A stretch of 64,000 nt of DNA from Sphingomonas sp. PsM26 (GCA_030433805.1 JARUXA010000012.1:91982-155981); one strand, 5' to 3'. Shown: positions 36,750 through 46,133, numbered from the stretch's first letter. Translations and numbers: made by a program. Notes: generated by a model from the letters alone, not told the origin.

Positions 36750-39700
36750 ATGCCCCGCCGATCGCTTCCGTTCCGCGCATTCCTGCTGGCCGGGCTGGCG
36801 TGCGTCGCAGCGCCGGCGGTGGCATCCCCATCGGTCTATACGACCGCGCCGGACGATCCGCGGGCGGTGACGGTGGCGGGTGTCGGCAACGGACACGCCG
36901 ACGACACGACCGCGCTGCAAGGCGCGATCGATGCCGCCGCGGACAAGGGCGGCGGCGGGATCGTGTTCGTGCCCTCGGGGCGGTATCGCATCAGCCGGAC
37001 GATCTTCATCTGGCCGGGCGTTCGCGTCTTCGGGGTCGGCAAGACTCGCCCGGCGATCACGCTCGGCAACGCCACGCCGGGGTTCCAGAAGGGCCTCGCC
37101 AACATGGTGATCTTCGCCGGCGCCAAGCCCGGCGCGGTCGATACGGCGGCAACCTATCGCACGCCCTTCCCGCCCCCCGGCAGCGTGCCCTTCAACCCGC
37201 GGATCGCAGATGCCAACCCGGGCACCTTCTACCCCGCGCTGTCGAACGTGGATTTCGTCATCGGCAAGGGAAACCCCGCCGCCACCGCAATCCGCTTCCA
37301 CGCCGCACAGCACGCTTATCTCGCGCATATCGATTTCCACATCGGGTCGGGTCTGGCGGGGATCTACCAGGTCGCCAATCAGGCCGAGGACCTGCATTTC
37401 CACGGCGGTCGTTATGGCATTCTGACCGAAAAGCCCTCACCCGCCTGGCAGTTCACGCTGCTCGACTCGAGCTTCGACGGCCAACGTGAAGCCGCCATCC
37501 GGGAGCATGAGGCGAACCTCACGCTCGTCAACGTGTCCTTCCGCGACATGCCGACCGCGATCGACATCGACCGCGGCTATGGCGACTGGCTGTGGGGCAA
37601 GAATGTCCACTTCGACGGCGTTCGCAACGCCGCGGTCGTCATTAGCAACGAGGGCAATGTCTTCACGCAGATCGGCTTCGAAAATGCCGTCGCCCGCGCG
37701 ACGCCCGTCTTTGCGCAGTTTCGCGACAGCGGAAAGACTGTCGCGGGCACGGGCAGGACATACCGGGTCGCCTCGTTCAATTACGGGCTGAGCGTCCCCG
37801 GGCTTGGCACGAGCGGCAGCTACCAGACCGTCCTGAAGGCAAGCGCGATCCCGCGGCTCCCTGCGCCGCCGCCGCCCGCAATCCGCGCGTTGCCGCCGAC
37901 CACCGCGTGGAACAACGTCCGCACGCTCGGTGCAAAGGGTGATGACCGAACCGACGACACCAACGCGATCCAGCGCGCGATCGATACGCACCGCACCGTC
38001 TATTTCCCGGCGGGCCGCTACGTCGTCACCGACACGCTGCGGCTCAAACCCGACACCGTATTGGTCGCACTTCATCCGAGCCTGACGCAGATCATCCTCC
38101 CCGACGGCACCCCTGCTTTCCAGGGCATCGGCGCACCCAGGGCACTGATCGAAAGCGCACGCGGCGGCGATGCGATCGTGTCGGGACTTGGCCTTGCCAC
38201 CGGCGGGATCAATCCGCGCGCGACCGGGCTGCTGTGGATGGCGGGCGAGCGATCGCTGGTCGAGGACGTCAAGTTCCAGGGCGGCCACGGCACCAACCTT
38301 GCCGACGGCACGCGCTTCGATCCCTATAACGCCAACCACACCGGCGATGCGGACCCCGCCAAACGCTGGGACGCGCAATATCCGAGCCTGTGGGTGACAC
38401 GCGGCGGTGGCGGCACCTTCGCCAACCTTTGGAGCCCCAGCACTTATGCGACCGCGGGGATGCTGGTATCGGACACCAGCACGCCGGGCCACGTCTACCA
38501 GATGTCGAGCGAGCATCACGGTCGCAGCGAATTCGTGCTCGACCATGCCGCCAACTGGGAGTTCCTCGCGCCGCAGACCGAGGAGGAAGCGGGCGAGAGC
38601 CAGGACGCGACTTCGTTTGAGATCCGCGATTCCCACGATATCCTGATCGCGAATTACCACGCGTATCGCGTCACGCGCTCGCTCAAGCCCGCTCCCACCG
38701 CCGTCAGGCTGTACGGCCGCAATACGGTCCGCTTTCGCAACGTCCATGTGAATGCGGAGAGCGGTCTGGGCACTTGCGACGAAAACGGATGTGCGACCTA
38801 CCTCCGCGTCAGCAAGTTTCCGTATGACAACGCAATCCAGGACAGCGCCAGCGGGCTGGAGGTACGCGAACGCGAATTTGCCATGCTCGACGTGACCGAC
38901 GCCGTGAGCGCACCTCCGACAGGGCAACCATATGCCAACGCCAAGGTCGACCGTATCGCGGACGGCTTCTATTCCGCATCCGGTGGCGCGGTCGGGCGGG
39001 ATGGATCGCTGTATTTCGTCGACCATCACGCACAGCGCATCCATCACTGGGCACCCGACACGGGGCTGACGGTCGTCAGCGACGCGGCGCTCGATGCGGT
39101 CAACCTTGCGGTCGACGCATCGGGCCATCTGCTCGTGCTGTCCTCGGCGGGACGCAACGGAACGGTGTTCAGCCTGAACCCCGAAGCGCGCGATGGCACG
39201 ATCACGCCGATTGCCGCCACGCCGACAGTCCCGCACTCGAAAGCGGCGAGCGTGCTACCGGTCAACACCTGGGCCAATGGCGAGTTCAGGGATCAGCTCG
39301 ATCTCGCAGACTATAGCTATCCGACGCTCGCCGACATGTACGCGCGCGACATGGGGGCCGCCAAACCGCTGGAATACGTGTCCCCCGACGGCAGCCTCGC
39401 GCTGCCGGCCTACCGCACGTTCCAGCAAGGCCCGGCGACCTTCCGTGGATGGCGCTTTTCGGACTCGCTCGATGCGTATGGTTTCACCACCGCGGCGGTG
39501 GGCGCGCCGGTGTTCGTCACCAACGGATCGGAGAACAGGACCTACCGCGGTCGCGTCGCTGCGCAGGGTGTGATTCTCGACCTGCAGCCCTTCGCAGACC
39601 GCGGTGGCGAGAGCGTCGCGGTCGATGCCCGGGGCCGAGTGTACGTCGCGAACGGCCAGGTATTCGTCTATGGCGCGGACGGTTTGGCGCTCGGGCGGAT

Positions 39701-39806
39701 CGACATCCCCGCGCGTCCCTTGCAGTTGCTCGTCGGCGGAGCGGACGGGCGGACGTTGTACGTGCTGACACATCATGCGGTCTATCGGGTCGGTTTGGCG
39801 GACTGA
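36750..39806 (+). CDS. Secreted double beta-helix (GH55/pectate-lyase-3-like) protein with SMP-30-like propeller, paralogue 2
   Basis: 1018 residues, the same length and domain order as the gene at 30509. Signal peptide is MPRRSLPFRAFLLAGLACVA; beta-helix starts are GNGHADDTTALQGAID (about 45) and GDDRTDDTNAIQRAID (about 397); the propeller runs from about 733 and ends RPLQLLVGGADGRTLYVLTH. Long blocks are nearly the same in both proteins, e.g. SPAWQFTLLDSSFDGQR and VFTQIGFENAVA here against VFTQIGFDNAVA there, so they arose by duplication. The propeller segment ESVAVDARGRVYVANGQVFV has Glu where SMP-30 proteins usually have Asp. Both probably act on the same polymer, perhaps at different sites. 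Confidence 0.8.
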   Translation: MPRRSLPFRAFLLAGLACVAAPAVASPSVYTTAPDDPRAVTVAGVGNGHADDTTALQGAIDAAADKGGGGIVFVPSGRYRISRTIFIWPGVRVFGVGKTRPAITLGNATPGFQKGLANMVIFAGAKPGAVDTAATYRTPFPPPGSVPFNPRIADANPGTFYPALSNVDFVIGKGNPAATAIRFHAAQHAYLAHIDFHIGSGLAGIYQVANQAEDLHFHGGRYGILTEKPSPAWQFTLLDSSFDGQREAAIREHEANLTLVNVSFRDMPTAIDIDRGYGDWLWGKNVHFDGVRNAAVVISNEGNVFTQIGFENAVARATPVFAQFRDSGKTVAGTGRTYRVASFNYGLSVPGLGTSGSYQTVLKASAIPRLPAPPPPAIRALPPTTAWNNVRTLGAKGDDRTDDTNAIQRAIDTHRTVYFPAGRYVVTDTLRLKPDTVLVALHPSLTQIILPDGTPAFQGIGAPRALIESARGGDAIVSGLGLATGGINPRATGLLWMAGERSLVEDVKFQGGHGTNLADGTRFDPYNANHTGDADPAKRWDAQYPSLWVTRGGGGTFANLWSPSTYATAGMLVSDTSTPGHVYQMSSEHHGRSEFVLDHAANWEFLAPQTEEEAGESQDATSFEIRDSHDILIANYHAYRVTRSLKPAPTAVRLYGRNTVRFRNVHVNAESGLGTCDENGCATYLRVSKFPYDNAIQDSASGLEVREREFAMLDVTDAVSAPPTGQPYANAKVDRIADGFYSASGGAVGRDGSLYFVDHHAQRIHHWAPDTGLTVVSDAALDAVNLAVDASGHLLVLSSAGRNGTVFSLNPEARDGTITPIAATPTVPHSKAASVLPVNTWANGEFRDQLDLADYSYPTLADMYARDMGAAKPLEYVSPDGSLALPAYRTFQQGPATFRGWRFSDSLDAYGFTTAAVGAPVFVTNGSENRTYRGRVAAQGVILDLQPFADRGGESVAVDARGRVYVANGQVFVYGADGLALGRIDIPARPLQLLVGGADGRTLYVLTHHAVYRVGLAD

Positions 39807-39936
39807 TCTAGCGTGTCGCGAACTGCGCAGTAGGCGTTGACCTCCGCCCGCAGAATGTGCCAATGCCCGCACATCGATGGCTCGGTCGCCTTCCCACGTG
39901 GTTTCACGTCGGATCCGGATGACGGCAGCTCGATAT

Positions 39937-40010
39937 GCGGGTGTAGCTCAATGGTAGAGCTTTTGCTTCCCAAGCAAGTGACGAGGGTTCGATTCCCTTC
40001 ACCCGCTCCA
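39937..40010 (+). tRNA. tRNA-Gly, anticodon CCC
   Basis: 74 bases with encoded CCA. Acceptor stem GCGGGTG pairs with CACCCGC; the D arm is GCTCAATGGTAGAGC; the anticodon stem TTTGC/GCAAG holds the loop TTCCCAA, giving anticodon CCC for GGG codons; the T arm contains GGGTTCGATTCCC. It stands alone between the sugar locus and the SDR gene. No integrase or duplicated tRNA 3' end is seen nearby. Confidence 0.95.
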
Positions 40011-40122
40011 ATTCCTCGCTGACCCTGCAACGTTGCGCTTAGGTGCGACGCTTTCGCTCCATCCCGCCGGCAGCGGGTAAAGAAACCGACCGACATCGAC
40101 CACAATGCCGGTCGGCCCGACG

Positions 40123-41016
40123 TCAGGCTACGCCCGCGCCGCCGGTAACGCCGTAAACCTCGCCACTGATGAAGCTCGCTTCCTGGCTGGCGAGCAACAC
40201 GTAGACCGCCGACAGCTCGACCGGTTGACCGGGACGCCCGAACGCGCTCTTTGCGCCGAACTGTTCGACCGCCTCGGCCGGCTGCCCACCGGACGGTTGC
40301 AACGCGGTCCAGAACGGTCCCGGCGCCACGACATTCGCGCGGATGCCCTTTTCGAGCAACTGCTTGGCCAGCGCCTTGGTATAGGCGACGATGCCCGCCT
40401 TCGACGTCGCATAGTCGAGCAGGATCGCCGAGGGATCGTACGCTTGCACAGACGCCGTCGTGATGACGCTGGCACCCGCGGGCAGGTGCGGCACGGTGGC
40501 CTGTGCGATCCAGTGCATCGCATAGAGATTGGTCTTCATCGTCTGGTCGAAATCGTCTGACGTGACCTGCGAGACGTCCTCCCGGTACTTCTGCCGTGCG
40601 GCATTGATGACCAGAATGTCGATGCCGCCCAGCGCGTCGACCGTCTTGGCGACCATGTCGCGGCACCAGCGCTCGTCCGTGATGTCGCCGGGAAGCGCGA
40701 GCGCCGTGCGGCCTTCCGCCTCGATCATCGCAATGACCTCGGCGGCGTCGGACTGCTCGCTTTCGAGGTAGGAGATCGCCACATCGGCCCCCTCGCGCGC
40801 GAAGGCGATCGCCGCCGCGCGACCGACGCCGCTGTCCCCGCCGGTGATGAGCGCCTTGCGTCCCTTGAGCTTGCCCGAACCGACATAGCTCGTCTCGCCA
40901 TGATCGGGTTTCGGGTTCATTTCGGCGGCCAACCCCGGCGTTGGCTGCGGCTGGCGTGGGAAAGGCGGGCGCGGATATTGGGTGCGCGGGTCCTGCATAA
41001 TCAAACGATCGGTCAT
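40123..41016 (-). CDS. SDR-family oxidoreductase, YghA/general-stress-protein-39-like
   Basis: 297 residues. After a Pro-rich N-terminal arm (TQYPRPPFPRQPQPTPGLAA) comes the NAD(P)-binding TGGDSGVGRAAAIAFAREGA, the VINAA strand and the catalytic YATSKAG (Tyr and Lys). It ends VYVLLASQEASFISGEVYGV with TGG, as in the YghA/YhdF group of stress-linked dehydrogenases. The substrate is unknown. The ATG at 41016 has AGGAGA upstream. It lies 49 bases after the GH15 gene and seems to be the third gene of the SDR-GH15-SDR operon. Confidence 0.92.
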   Translation of the reverse strand: MTDRLIMQDPRTQYPRPPFPRQPQPTPGLAAEMNPKPDHGETSYVGSGKLKGRKALITGGDSGVGRAAAIAFAREGADVAISYLESEQSDAAEVIAMIEAEGRTALALPGDITDERWCRDMVAKTVDALGGIDILVINAARQKYREDVSQVTSDDFDQTMKTNLYAMHWIAQATVPHLPAGASVITTASVQAYDPSAILLDYATSKAGIVAYTKALAKQLLEKGIRANVVAPGPFWTALQPSGGQPAEAVEQFGAKSAFGRPGQPVELSAVYVLLASQEASFISGEVYGVTGGAGVA

Positions 41017-41065
41017 GAGACGTCTCCTGAGGGTGATTTGGAAAGGGTCAAATTGGACCGCGCGG

Positions 41066-42892
41066 TCAGCACGCGTCCTGCTGCGCCAGCACGTCCAGCG
41101 CCATGACATGCGCCAGATGCGAAAGGCCCTGCGGAAGATTGCCGAGGAAGGCACCCGTCTTCGGATCGGCCATCTCGGTCAGGATGCCGACACCCCGATC
41201 AAGCGCCGTGGTGATCGCCTCTAGCGCCGCCTGCGCGCGATCACGCTGGCCGAGCAATGCACGCGCCTCCACGATCCAGAACGTACAGGCGAGGAAACAT
41301 CCCTCCTCCGCGTCCACGCCGCTGTAGCGATAGTGATAGGGTCCGGCACCCAGTTCGGCATCGATCGCGTCGAGCGTCCTGGCGAGCTTGTCATGGCCGT
41401 CGAATCCGAACCGGACCGCAAGCGCGAGCGATGCATCGAGCTTGTCGCTGCCGGGGTAGAAGACGAACGCCTGCTTCTTCTCGGACCAGCAATGCTCCTC
41501 GATCCAGTCCGCGATCCGGTCGCGTTCGCGCTCCCAGCGGTCGCGGCACGTCGTCGGTAGCTGCCCTTCGTCCGCCAGCTCGACCGCACGCGCGAGCGCC
41601 TGCCAGCAGCTCACCTTCGACATCGTGTAATGCTGCGGCTCTTCCAGCTCCCAGATCCCGGCATCCTTCTTGCGCCAGGCATCCGCGCACTGGTCGGCAA
41701 GATGCGAGAGGAGCTCCGCGCTCGAAGGATCGAGAATGTTGCCGCACCCGACGAAGCACGACGCGGTTTCGAAGATGTCGCCGTAGATGCCGTGCTGGTG
41801 CTGATCGGTCGCCGCATTGCCGATCCGCACCGGTTGCGACCGTCGATAGCCGGGCACTTCGATCTCGGTGAGATCCGGCACCAATTCCCCGCCAAGCGTG
41901 TAGCAGACGCGCGCGTCCTTCTCTGCCAGCCGCTTCAGGAGCCAGGTGAACGCCGCCTTGGCTTCCGCCTGCGCGCCGGCGGCGAGAAACGCCTTGATCG
42001 TGTATCCGGCATCGCGGATCCAGGCGTAGCGATAGTCATAGTTCTTCGTGCCCCCGATCCCCTCGGGAAGCGACGTAGTCGCCGCGGCTGCGATCGCGCC
42101 CGACGGCGAGAACAGTAGAAGCTTCAACGCGAGGACGCTGCGAATGAAGGCAGCCCGTTGCTCGCCCGTATATTCGACGCGCGATGACCAGGTTCGCCAT
42201 TCCGCATCGGACACGTCGATCCGATCGTCGATATCGGCCAGCTTTGGCACGACCAGCGGCTCGCCCTCGCCGGCGACGATCGCGAGGACCTCGCGCCGTC
42301 CCTGCGTCACGGTCAGCGTTCCCTTGACCGCTTCGTCGGCACGCTCCGCGGTGAAGCCGTCGGTATGGAGGAACAGGCCCAGCACCGATCCCACATGAAA
42401 GACCGAATGCCGGCCGATCGTCGACTGGTACGGACTGGCGCCGTTGGCGCGGCGTCCCGGGCGCATTTCGACGGTGAACGCAACCGTGCCGTCGAGCCCC
42501 TCGACCCGCCGCGCCAGTTCCGCCCAGGGCAACCGGCCGGCAGTGCCGCTGTTCATCGATTCGATCAGACGGGCCCGCCCGCGGGCCGTCGTGAAGATCG
42601 TCTCCAGGACGTTGCTGTCGGGCAGGTACCGACGCTCGACCTCGAACGGGTCGACCGGCGTGATCGTGAAGCGCCCCCCCTCCTCCGGGTCGAGCAAGCG
42701 GTCGAACAATGGCGGGGAATCGAGATTGGGGACACACCACCAATCGATCGACCCATCCGCCCCCGACAAGGCTACCGAGCGGCCATCGCCGAGCGCTCCA
42801 TAATCTTCGAGCGCCAGATACCCGTCGACCCGGGTTCCTCCCGCAACGGGCTGCACCGGGCGCGGCCGCACCGCGTCGAGCAACCCCGTCAC
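41066..42892 (-). CDS. Glycoside hydrolase family 15 protein (glucoamylase/trehalase-like)
   Basis: 608 residues. N-terminal beta-sandwich part with YLALEDYGALGDGRSVALSG and ADGSIDWWCVPNLDSPPLFD, then the (alpha/alpha)6 catalytic barrel with the GH15 block KNYDYRYAWIRDAGYTIKAF and the region GIWELEEPQHYTMSKVSCWQ, which contains the likely catalytic Glu. Bacterial GH15 proteins of this form split alpha-linked glucose units, some of them trehalose; which one is not clear. No signal peptide, so cytosolic. It starts with GTG at 42892 overlapping the stop of the upstream SDR gene (GTGA), hence coupled translation. Trehalose or glycogen turnover under stress is a fair guess. Confidence 0.9.
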   Translation of the reverse strand: MTGLLDAVRPRPVQPVAGGTRVDGYLALEDYGALGDGRSVALSGADGSIDWWCVPNLDSPPLFDRLLDPEEGGRFTITPVDPFEVERRYLPDSNVLETIFTTARGRARLIESMNSGTAGRLPWAELARRVEGLDGTVAFTVEMRPGRRANGASPYQSTIGRHSVFHVGSVLGLFLHTDGFTAERADEAVKGTLTVTQGRREVLAIVAGEGEPLVVPKLADIDDRIDVSDAEWRTWSSRVEYTGEQRAAFIRSVLALKLLLFSPSGAIAAAATTSLPEGIGGTKNYDYRYAWIRDAGYTIKAFLAAGAQAEAKAAFTWLLKRLAEKDARVCYTLGGELVPDLTEIEVPGYRRSQPVRIGNAATDQHQHGIYGDIFETASCFVGCGNILDPSSAELLSHLADQCADAWRKKDAGIWELEEPQHYTMSKVSCWQALARAVELADEGQLPTTCRDRWERERDRIADWIEEHCWSEKKQAFVFYPGSDKLDASLALAVRFGFDGHDKLARTLDAIDAELGAGPYHYRYSGVDAEEGCFLACTFWIVEARALLGQRDRAQAALEAITTALDRGVGILTEMADPKTGAFLGNLPQGLSHLAHVMALDVLAQQDAC

Positions 42893-43893
42893 GATCGCGT
42901 CCGTGGCAGCAAGCGCGACACTCCATAGCCCGCGGCAAGACCGAGGCTGACCAATGCCCCGGCCGTGCCCGCCTTGAGCAAATCGCGCTGCCGGCTCGAG
43001 AAGATCTCGGTGCGCGACGACTTGGCCCGCTCCGGCCAAGGACCGTCGATCTGCGCGGGGCCCGGCACTGCATGGTCGAGATTGCCCGCACGATCCGCTA
43101 CGGGCTCGCCGGTCATGTCCGCGATCATCGTGGCGGCCTGCTGGTCGGCCCGTTCGGGCGCAAGCGACTGACCGATCGCCATCATCGCGGTAGAGCGCCC
43201 CACCCAGAACTCGCGCTGCGGCTTGGTCACGGCGGTGAACACCGCTTCGGCACAAAGGCGTGGATCGAACAGCGGATCGGGCAGGATCTGCTCGCGCCCG
43301 CTATGATTGCGCGCCCAGGTCGGCTGCGGCGTGTTGACGGCAGGCAGATAGACAATCGACAGCGATACCGCGCTGCGATCCGCGATCAGTTCGGCGCGCA
43401 GCGAATCGGTAAATCCCGTCACCGCGGATTTGGCCGCGCAATACGCTGCCTGCAACGGCGCGGCGCGGATCGCGAGTCCCGACGAAATCTGCACGATCGC
43501 GCCACGGTTGCGGGGTTTCATGTGCCGCAGCGCCGCCAGCGTGCCGTGTACTTGGCTGAGGTAGGTCGTTGCCGTCACGCGCGCATATTCTGCTGCCGTG
43601 ATCCGATCCGCCGGCGCGACCACGGTCGACATCGCGTTGTTGACCCACGCGTTGATCGACCCGAGTTCCGCCTCGACCCGATCGGCGGCGCGGTCGACGG
43701 CATCTGCGTCTGCCACATCGGCGCTGATCGCGAGCACCTTCGCGCCGCCGCCCGACAGCATCTTGCGGGCGTCTTCAAGCCGTTCGGCATCCCGCGCGAT
43801 GATCGCGACCTGCCAGCCTGTTTCGGCAAACCGTTGTGCGATCGCAAGGCCAATGCCCGCGCTGCCACCGGTAACGACAATCGTCTTGGCCAT
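42889..43893 (-). CDS. SDR-family oxidoreductase with C-terminal membrane segment
   Basis: 334 residues, first gene of the operon. Classical SDR core: KTIVVTGGSAGIGLAIAQRF (cofactor), ISADVADADA, WVNNA, the Ser in VQISSGLAIRA and catalytic YCAAKSA. Beyond the ~250-residue core there is an extension with a basic stretch (PERAKSSRTEIFSSRQRDLL) and a hydrophobic segment AGTAGALVSLGLAAGYGVSR, which would anchor the enzyme to the membrane by its C-terminus. Substrate unknown. Preceded by GGAG before the ATG at 43893. It diverges from the PLP-decarboxylase gene across a 245-base gap. Confidence 0.92.
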   Translation of the reverse strand: MAKTIVVTGGSAGIGLAIAQRFAETGWQVAIIARDAERLEDARKMLSGGGAKVLAISADVADADAVDRAADRVEAELGSINAWVNNAMSTVVAPADRITAAEYARVTATTYLSQVHGTLAALRHMKPRNRGAIVQISSGLAIRAAPLQAAYCAAKSAVTGFTDSLRAELIADRSAVSLSIVYLPAVNTPQPTWARNHSGREQILPDPLFDPRLCAEAVFTAVTKPQREFWVGRSTAMMAIGQSLAPERADQQAATMIADMTGEPVADRAGNLDHAVPGPAQIDGPWPERAKSSRTEIFSSRQRDLLKAGTAGALVSLGLAAGYGVSRLLPRTRS

Positions 43894-44138
43894 GTCTGCT
43901 CCATGATATTGGTTTTGACCGCACGACCTGCTGGCCGACGTCGAACGCTCGGTGCGGAGAAGAACCAAACGCCGCCAAGGCAAACCATATCCCTGCAAAT
44001 TGGCAGGTAGAGCCGGGACGTGCCGGTGGCGAAAGGCATCGAATTCAAACAAGCACCTCATTGAAAACGAAATTTTTGCCGCAGCGGGGGCTTTTCATCC
44101 CCTGTGCGTTTGGTCGTCCGACAAGGAGTGGGCGTGGC

Positions 44139-45599
44139 ATGGACCAGAAGATCGCACCGTTGGTAGAGGCGCTGGCGAGGATCGAACGCAGGCCGGTCAC
44201 CGGCTTCGGCGCTCCCGGTCATAACCAGGGCGCCGCCATGCCGGGCGGAATGCGGGCCTTGCTTGGCAAGCGAGTTTTCCGGGCCGATGTGCTCACCCCC
44301 AAGGGTCTGGACGATCGGACGGAGGGCAAACTTGTCCTGCAACGCGCGCACGAGATCGCGGCGGAAGCATGGGGTGCCGACTTCTGTCGCTTCGTGACGG
44401 GCGGCTCGACGCAAAGCCTGCATACGGTGATGGCGGCGGTTGCCGCCCCGGGCGACACGATCCTCATCGCGGCGAATGCGCACAAGGCCGAGCGCACCTA
44501 TGCGCTGGCGACAGGGCTCGATGCCGTCGTCGTCCCGGTACAGATCGACGCGACCTGGGACATCGAACATGGTGTCACGCCGCAGGCCCTGCGCGAGACC
44601 CTCGCGGCGCATCCGAACGCCAAGGCGTTCATCGTGGTCAGCCCGACTTATTACGGCGTTACCAGCGACGTCCCCGCGCTTTCCGCCATTTGCCACGATC
44701 ACGGGATCCCGCTCATCGTCGATGCCGCCTGGGGCGGTGCCTTCGCCTTCTGTACAGAGCTACCAGACGATCCGCTCACCAAGGGCGCGGATGTCGCGGT
44801 CTATAGCGCGCACAAGACGATGGGTGCGTTGGCGCAGGGGTCGGTGATCGTTGCCAAGGGCAAACAGATCGATCTCCAACGGCTCTGGATGGCCTACGAA
44901 TTGTTCGAGACGACGAGCCCCTCGGTACCGATCCTTGCCTCCCTCGACGCGACCCGCCGCGACCATGCCGTGGATGGCGAGCGAATCTGGGCCGCCGTCA
45001 TCGCACTGGCGGAAAAGATGCGAAGGAAGATCGCGGGGATTCCGCCGCTGCGCGTTTTGACCCGTGCCGACATTCCGGGCGACGCCGATCTGGATGTTAC
45101 CAAGATCCTGATCGATGTCTCGCCGCTCGGCGTATCGGGATATGCGGTCGATGACTGGCTGTACGAAAACCACCGCATCAGCATGGGGCTGTCCGATGCC
45201 CGCCATATTCTCGCGGTCGTATCGGTGGGCACGACCCGAGCGGATCAAAAGGCACTGGTCCGTGGATTACGCGATCTGGTAGCGCGTCTTGCCGCCGATC
45301 CGTCGATCCTCCCGAAGATGTCGGCTCCACCCGGCATCGATACCCTCTCCGTCGACATGGTAATGCCAGGACCTGCCGCGCTGAACGGTCCTGCAGAGAT
45401 GGTGCGGTATGAAGCAGCCGCCGGACGGATCGCGGCTGAGATGATCGCCCCCGCTCCGCCAGGCGTGCCGCGCCTGGTTCCGGGTCAGCGGATCACCGCG
45501 GCGCACGTCGCGTGGCTTGTCGCCAACCGCGATGCCGGCGCCTTCATGATGGATCCGGTCGACCCGACCGAAGCGACGCTGCGCGTGGTGGAAGAATGA
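44139..45599 (+). CDS. Orn/Lys/Arg decarboxylase-fold PLP enzyme
   Basis: 486 residues of the fold-type I Orn/Lys/Arg decarboxylase major domain, without the N-terminal receiver-like wing of the large enterobacterial enzymes; the length matches the Bacillus SpeA/YaaO type. Visible are FGAPGHNQGAAMPGGMRALL, CRFVTGGSTQSLHTVMAAVA (phosphate-binding region), LIVDAAWGGAFAFCTEL (Asp to PLP nitrogen) and VYSAHKTMGALAQGSVIV, where Lys binds PLP. It could make cadaverine, putrescine or agmatine. The upstream AAGGAG supports the ATG at 44139. Convergent with the response regulator, only 15 bases apart; its neighbours do not reveal the substrate. Confidence 0.9.
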   Translation: MDQKIAPLVEALARIERRPVTGFGAPGHNQGAAMPGGMRALLGKRVFRADVLTPKGLDDRTEGKLVLQRAHEIAAEAWGADFCRFVTGGSTQSLHTVMAAVAAPGDTILIAANAHKAERTYALATGLDAVVVPVQIDATWDIEHGVTPQALRETLAAHPNAKAFIVVSPTYYGVTSDVPALSAICHDHGIPLIVDAAWGGAFAFCTELPDDPLTKGADVAVYSAHKTMGALAQGSVIVAKGKQIDLQRLWMAYELFETTSPSVPILASLDATRRDHAVDGERIWAAVIALAEKMRRKIAGIPPLRVLTRADIPGDADLDVTKILIDVSPLGVSGYAVDDWLYENHRISMGLSDARHILAVVSVGTTRADQKALVRGLRDLVARLAADPSILPKMSAPPGIDTLSVDMVMPGPAALNGPAEMVRYEAAAGRIAAEMIAPAPPGVPRLVPGQRITAAHVAWLVANRDAGAFMMDPVDPTEATLRVVEE

Positions 45600-45614
45600 C
45601 CCGTGGCGTGAGGG

Positions 45615-45968
45615 TCAGCAGGCGGGCGCGATCGTCTGGAAAGTGGAAACGAGCAGCCGATCATCGACGGGTTTGACGAGCATCCGCATCGCATCGGAGC
45701 GTGGTTCGCATACGTCGGGCGACCCGGTGACGAACAGGACAGGGATTGTGCCGAGCGTCGCGAGGATCCGCTGAACCGCAAGCGGGCCGGTCCCCTGCGG
45801 CAAGTTCACGTCGGAAATGATGATCGCGGGCGGATGATCCAGCGCGACCGTTACCGCCTCGTCTTCAGTCCCTGCAATGTCGACCGATGTGGCACCAGCG
45901 GTCTCGATCAACTGCGCGATATGATCCGACAGGAGCCAGTCATCTTCGATAATCAGAACATGACACAT
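45615..45968 (-). CDS. Single-domain response regulator (receiver only)
   Basis: 117 residues, all receiver domain: acidic pocket IIEDD (residues 6-10), phospho-acceptor Asp53 in IIISDVNLPQGTGPL, Thr in VLFVTGSPD and Lys in RMLVKPVDD. There is no output domain. It lies 165 bases downstream of the LOV-HWE kinase gene on the same strand. This is how LovR-like receivers pair with LOV kinases in Caulobacter and Erythrobacter, where they act as phosphate sinks or shuttles in the general stress response. That pairing is inferred here. ATG at 45968; an upstream in-frame ATG at 45992 is possible. Confidence 0.9.
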   Translation of the reverse strand: MCHVLIIEDDWLLSDHIAQLIETAGATSVDIAGTEDEAVTVALDHPPAIIISDVNLPQGTGPLAVQRILATLGTIPVLFVTGSPDVCEPRSDAMRMLVKPVDDRLLVSTFQTIAPAC

Positions 45969-46133
45969 GATGGTTTCCAGATCGTACAGCATGTTAATGC
46001 ATCAGGATCGGTTTCGGGCTCGCATGTTTGATCGGTCGATCGTTATTATGGCCCGCTCGGGCATGATCTGCATGGAACACATGCGGGCGTCCGGGATCAT
46101 CACCGGGGGTGCCCGGCAATGCCCCCCGTCGCG

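Noticed and set aside
37437..39236. 599-residue open frame opposite the second beta-helix gene
   Set aside because: Antisense shadow of a well-supported secreted protein.
39937..40010. tRNA-Gly as an integration site of a genomic island
   Set aside because: No integrase, no duplicated tRNA 3' end and no phage or plasmid genes are seen on either side.
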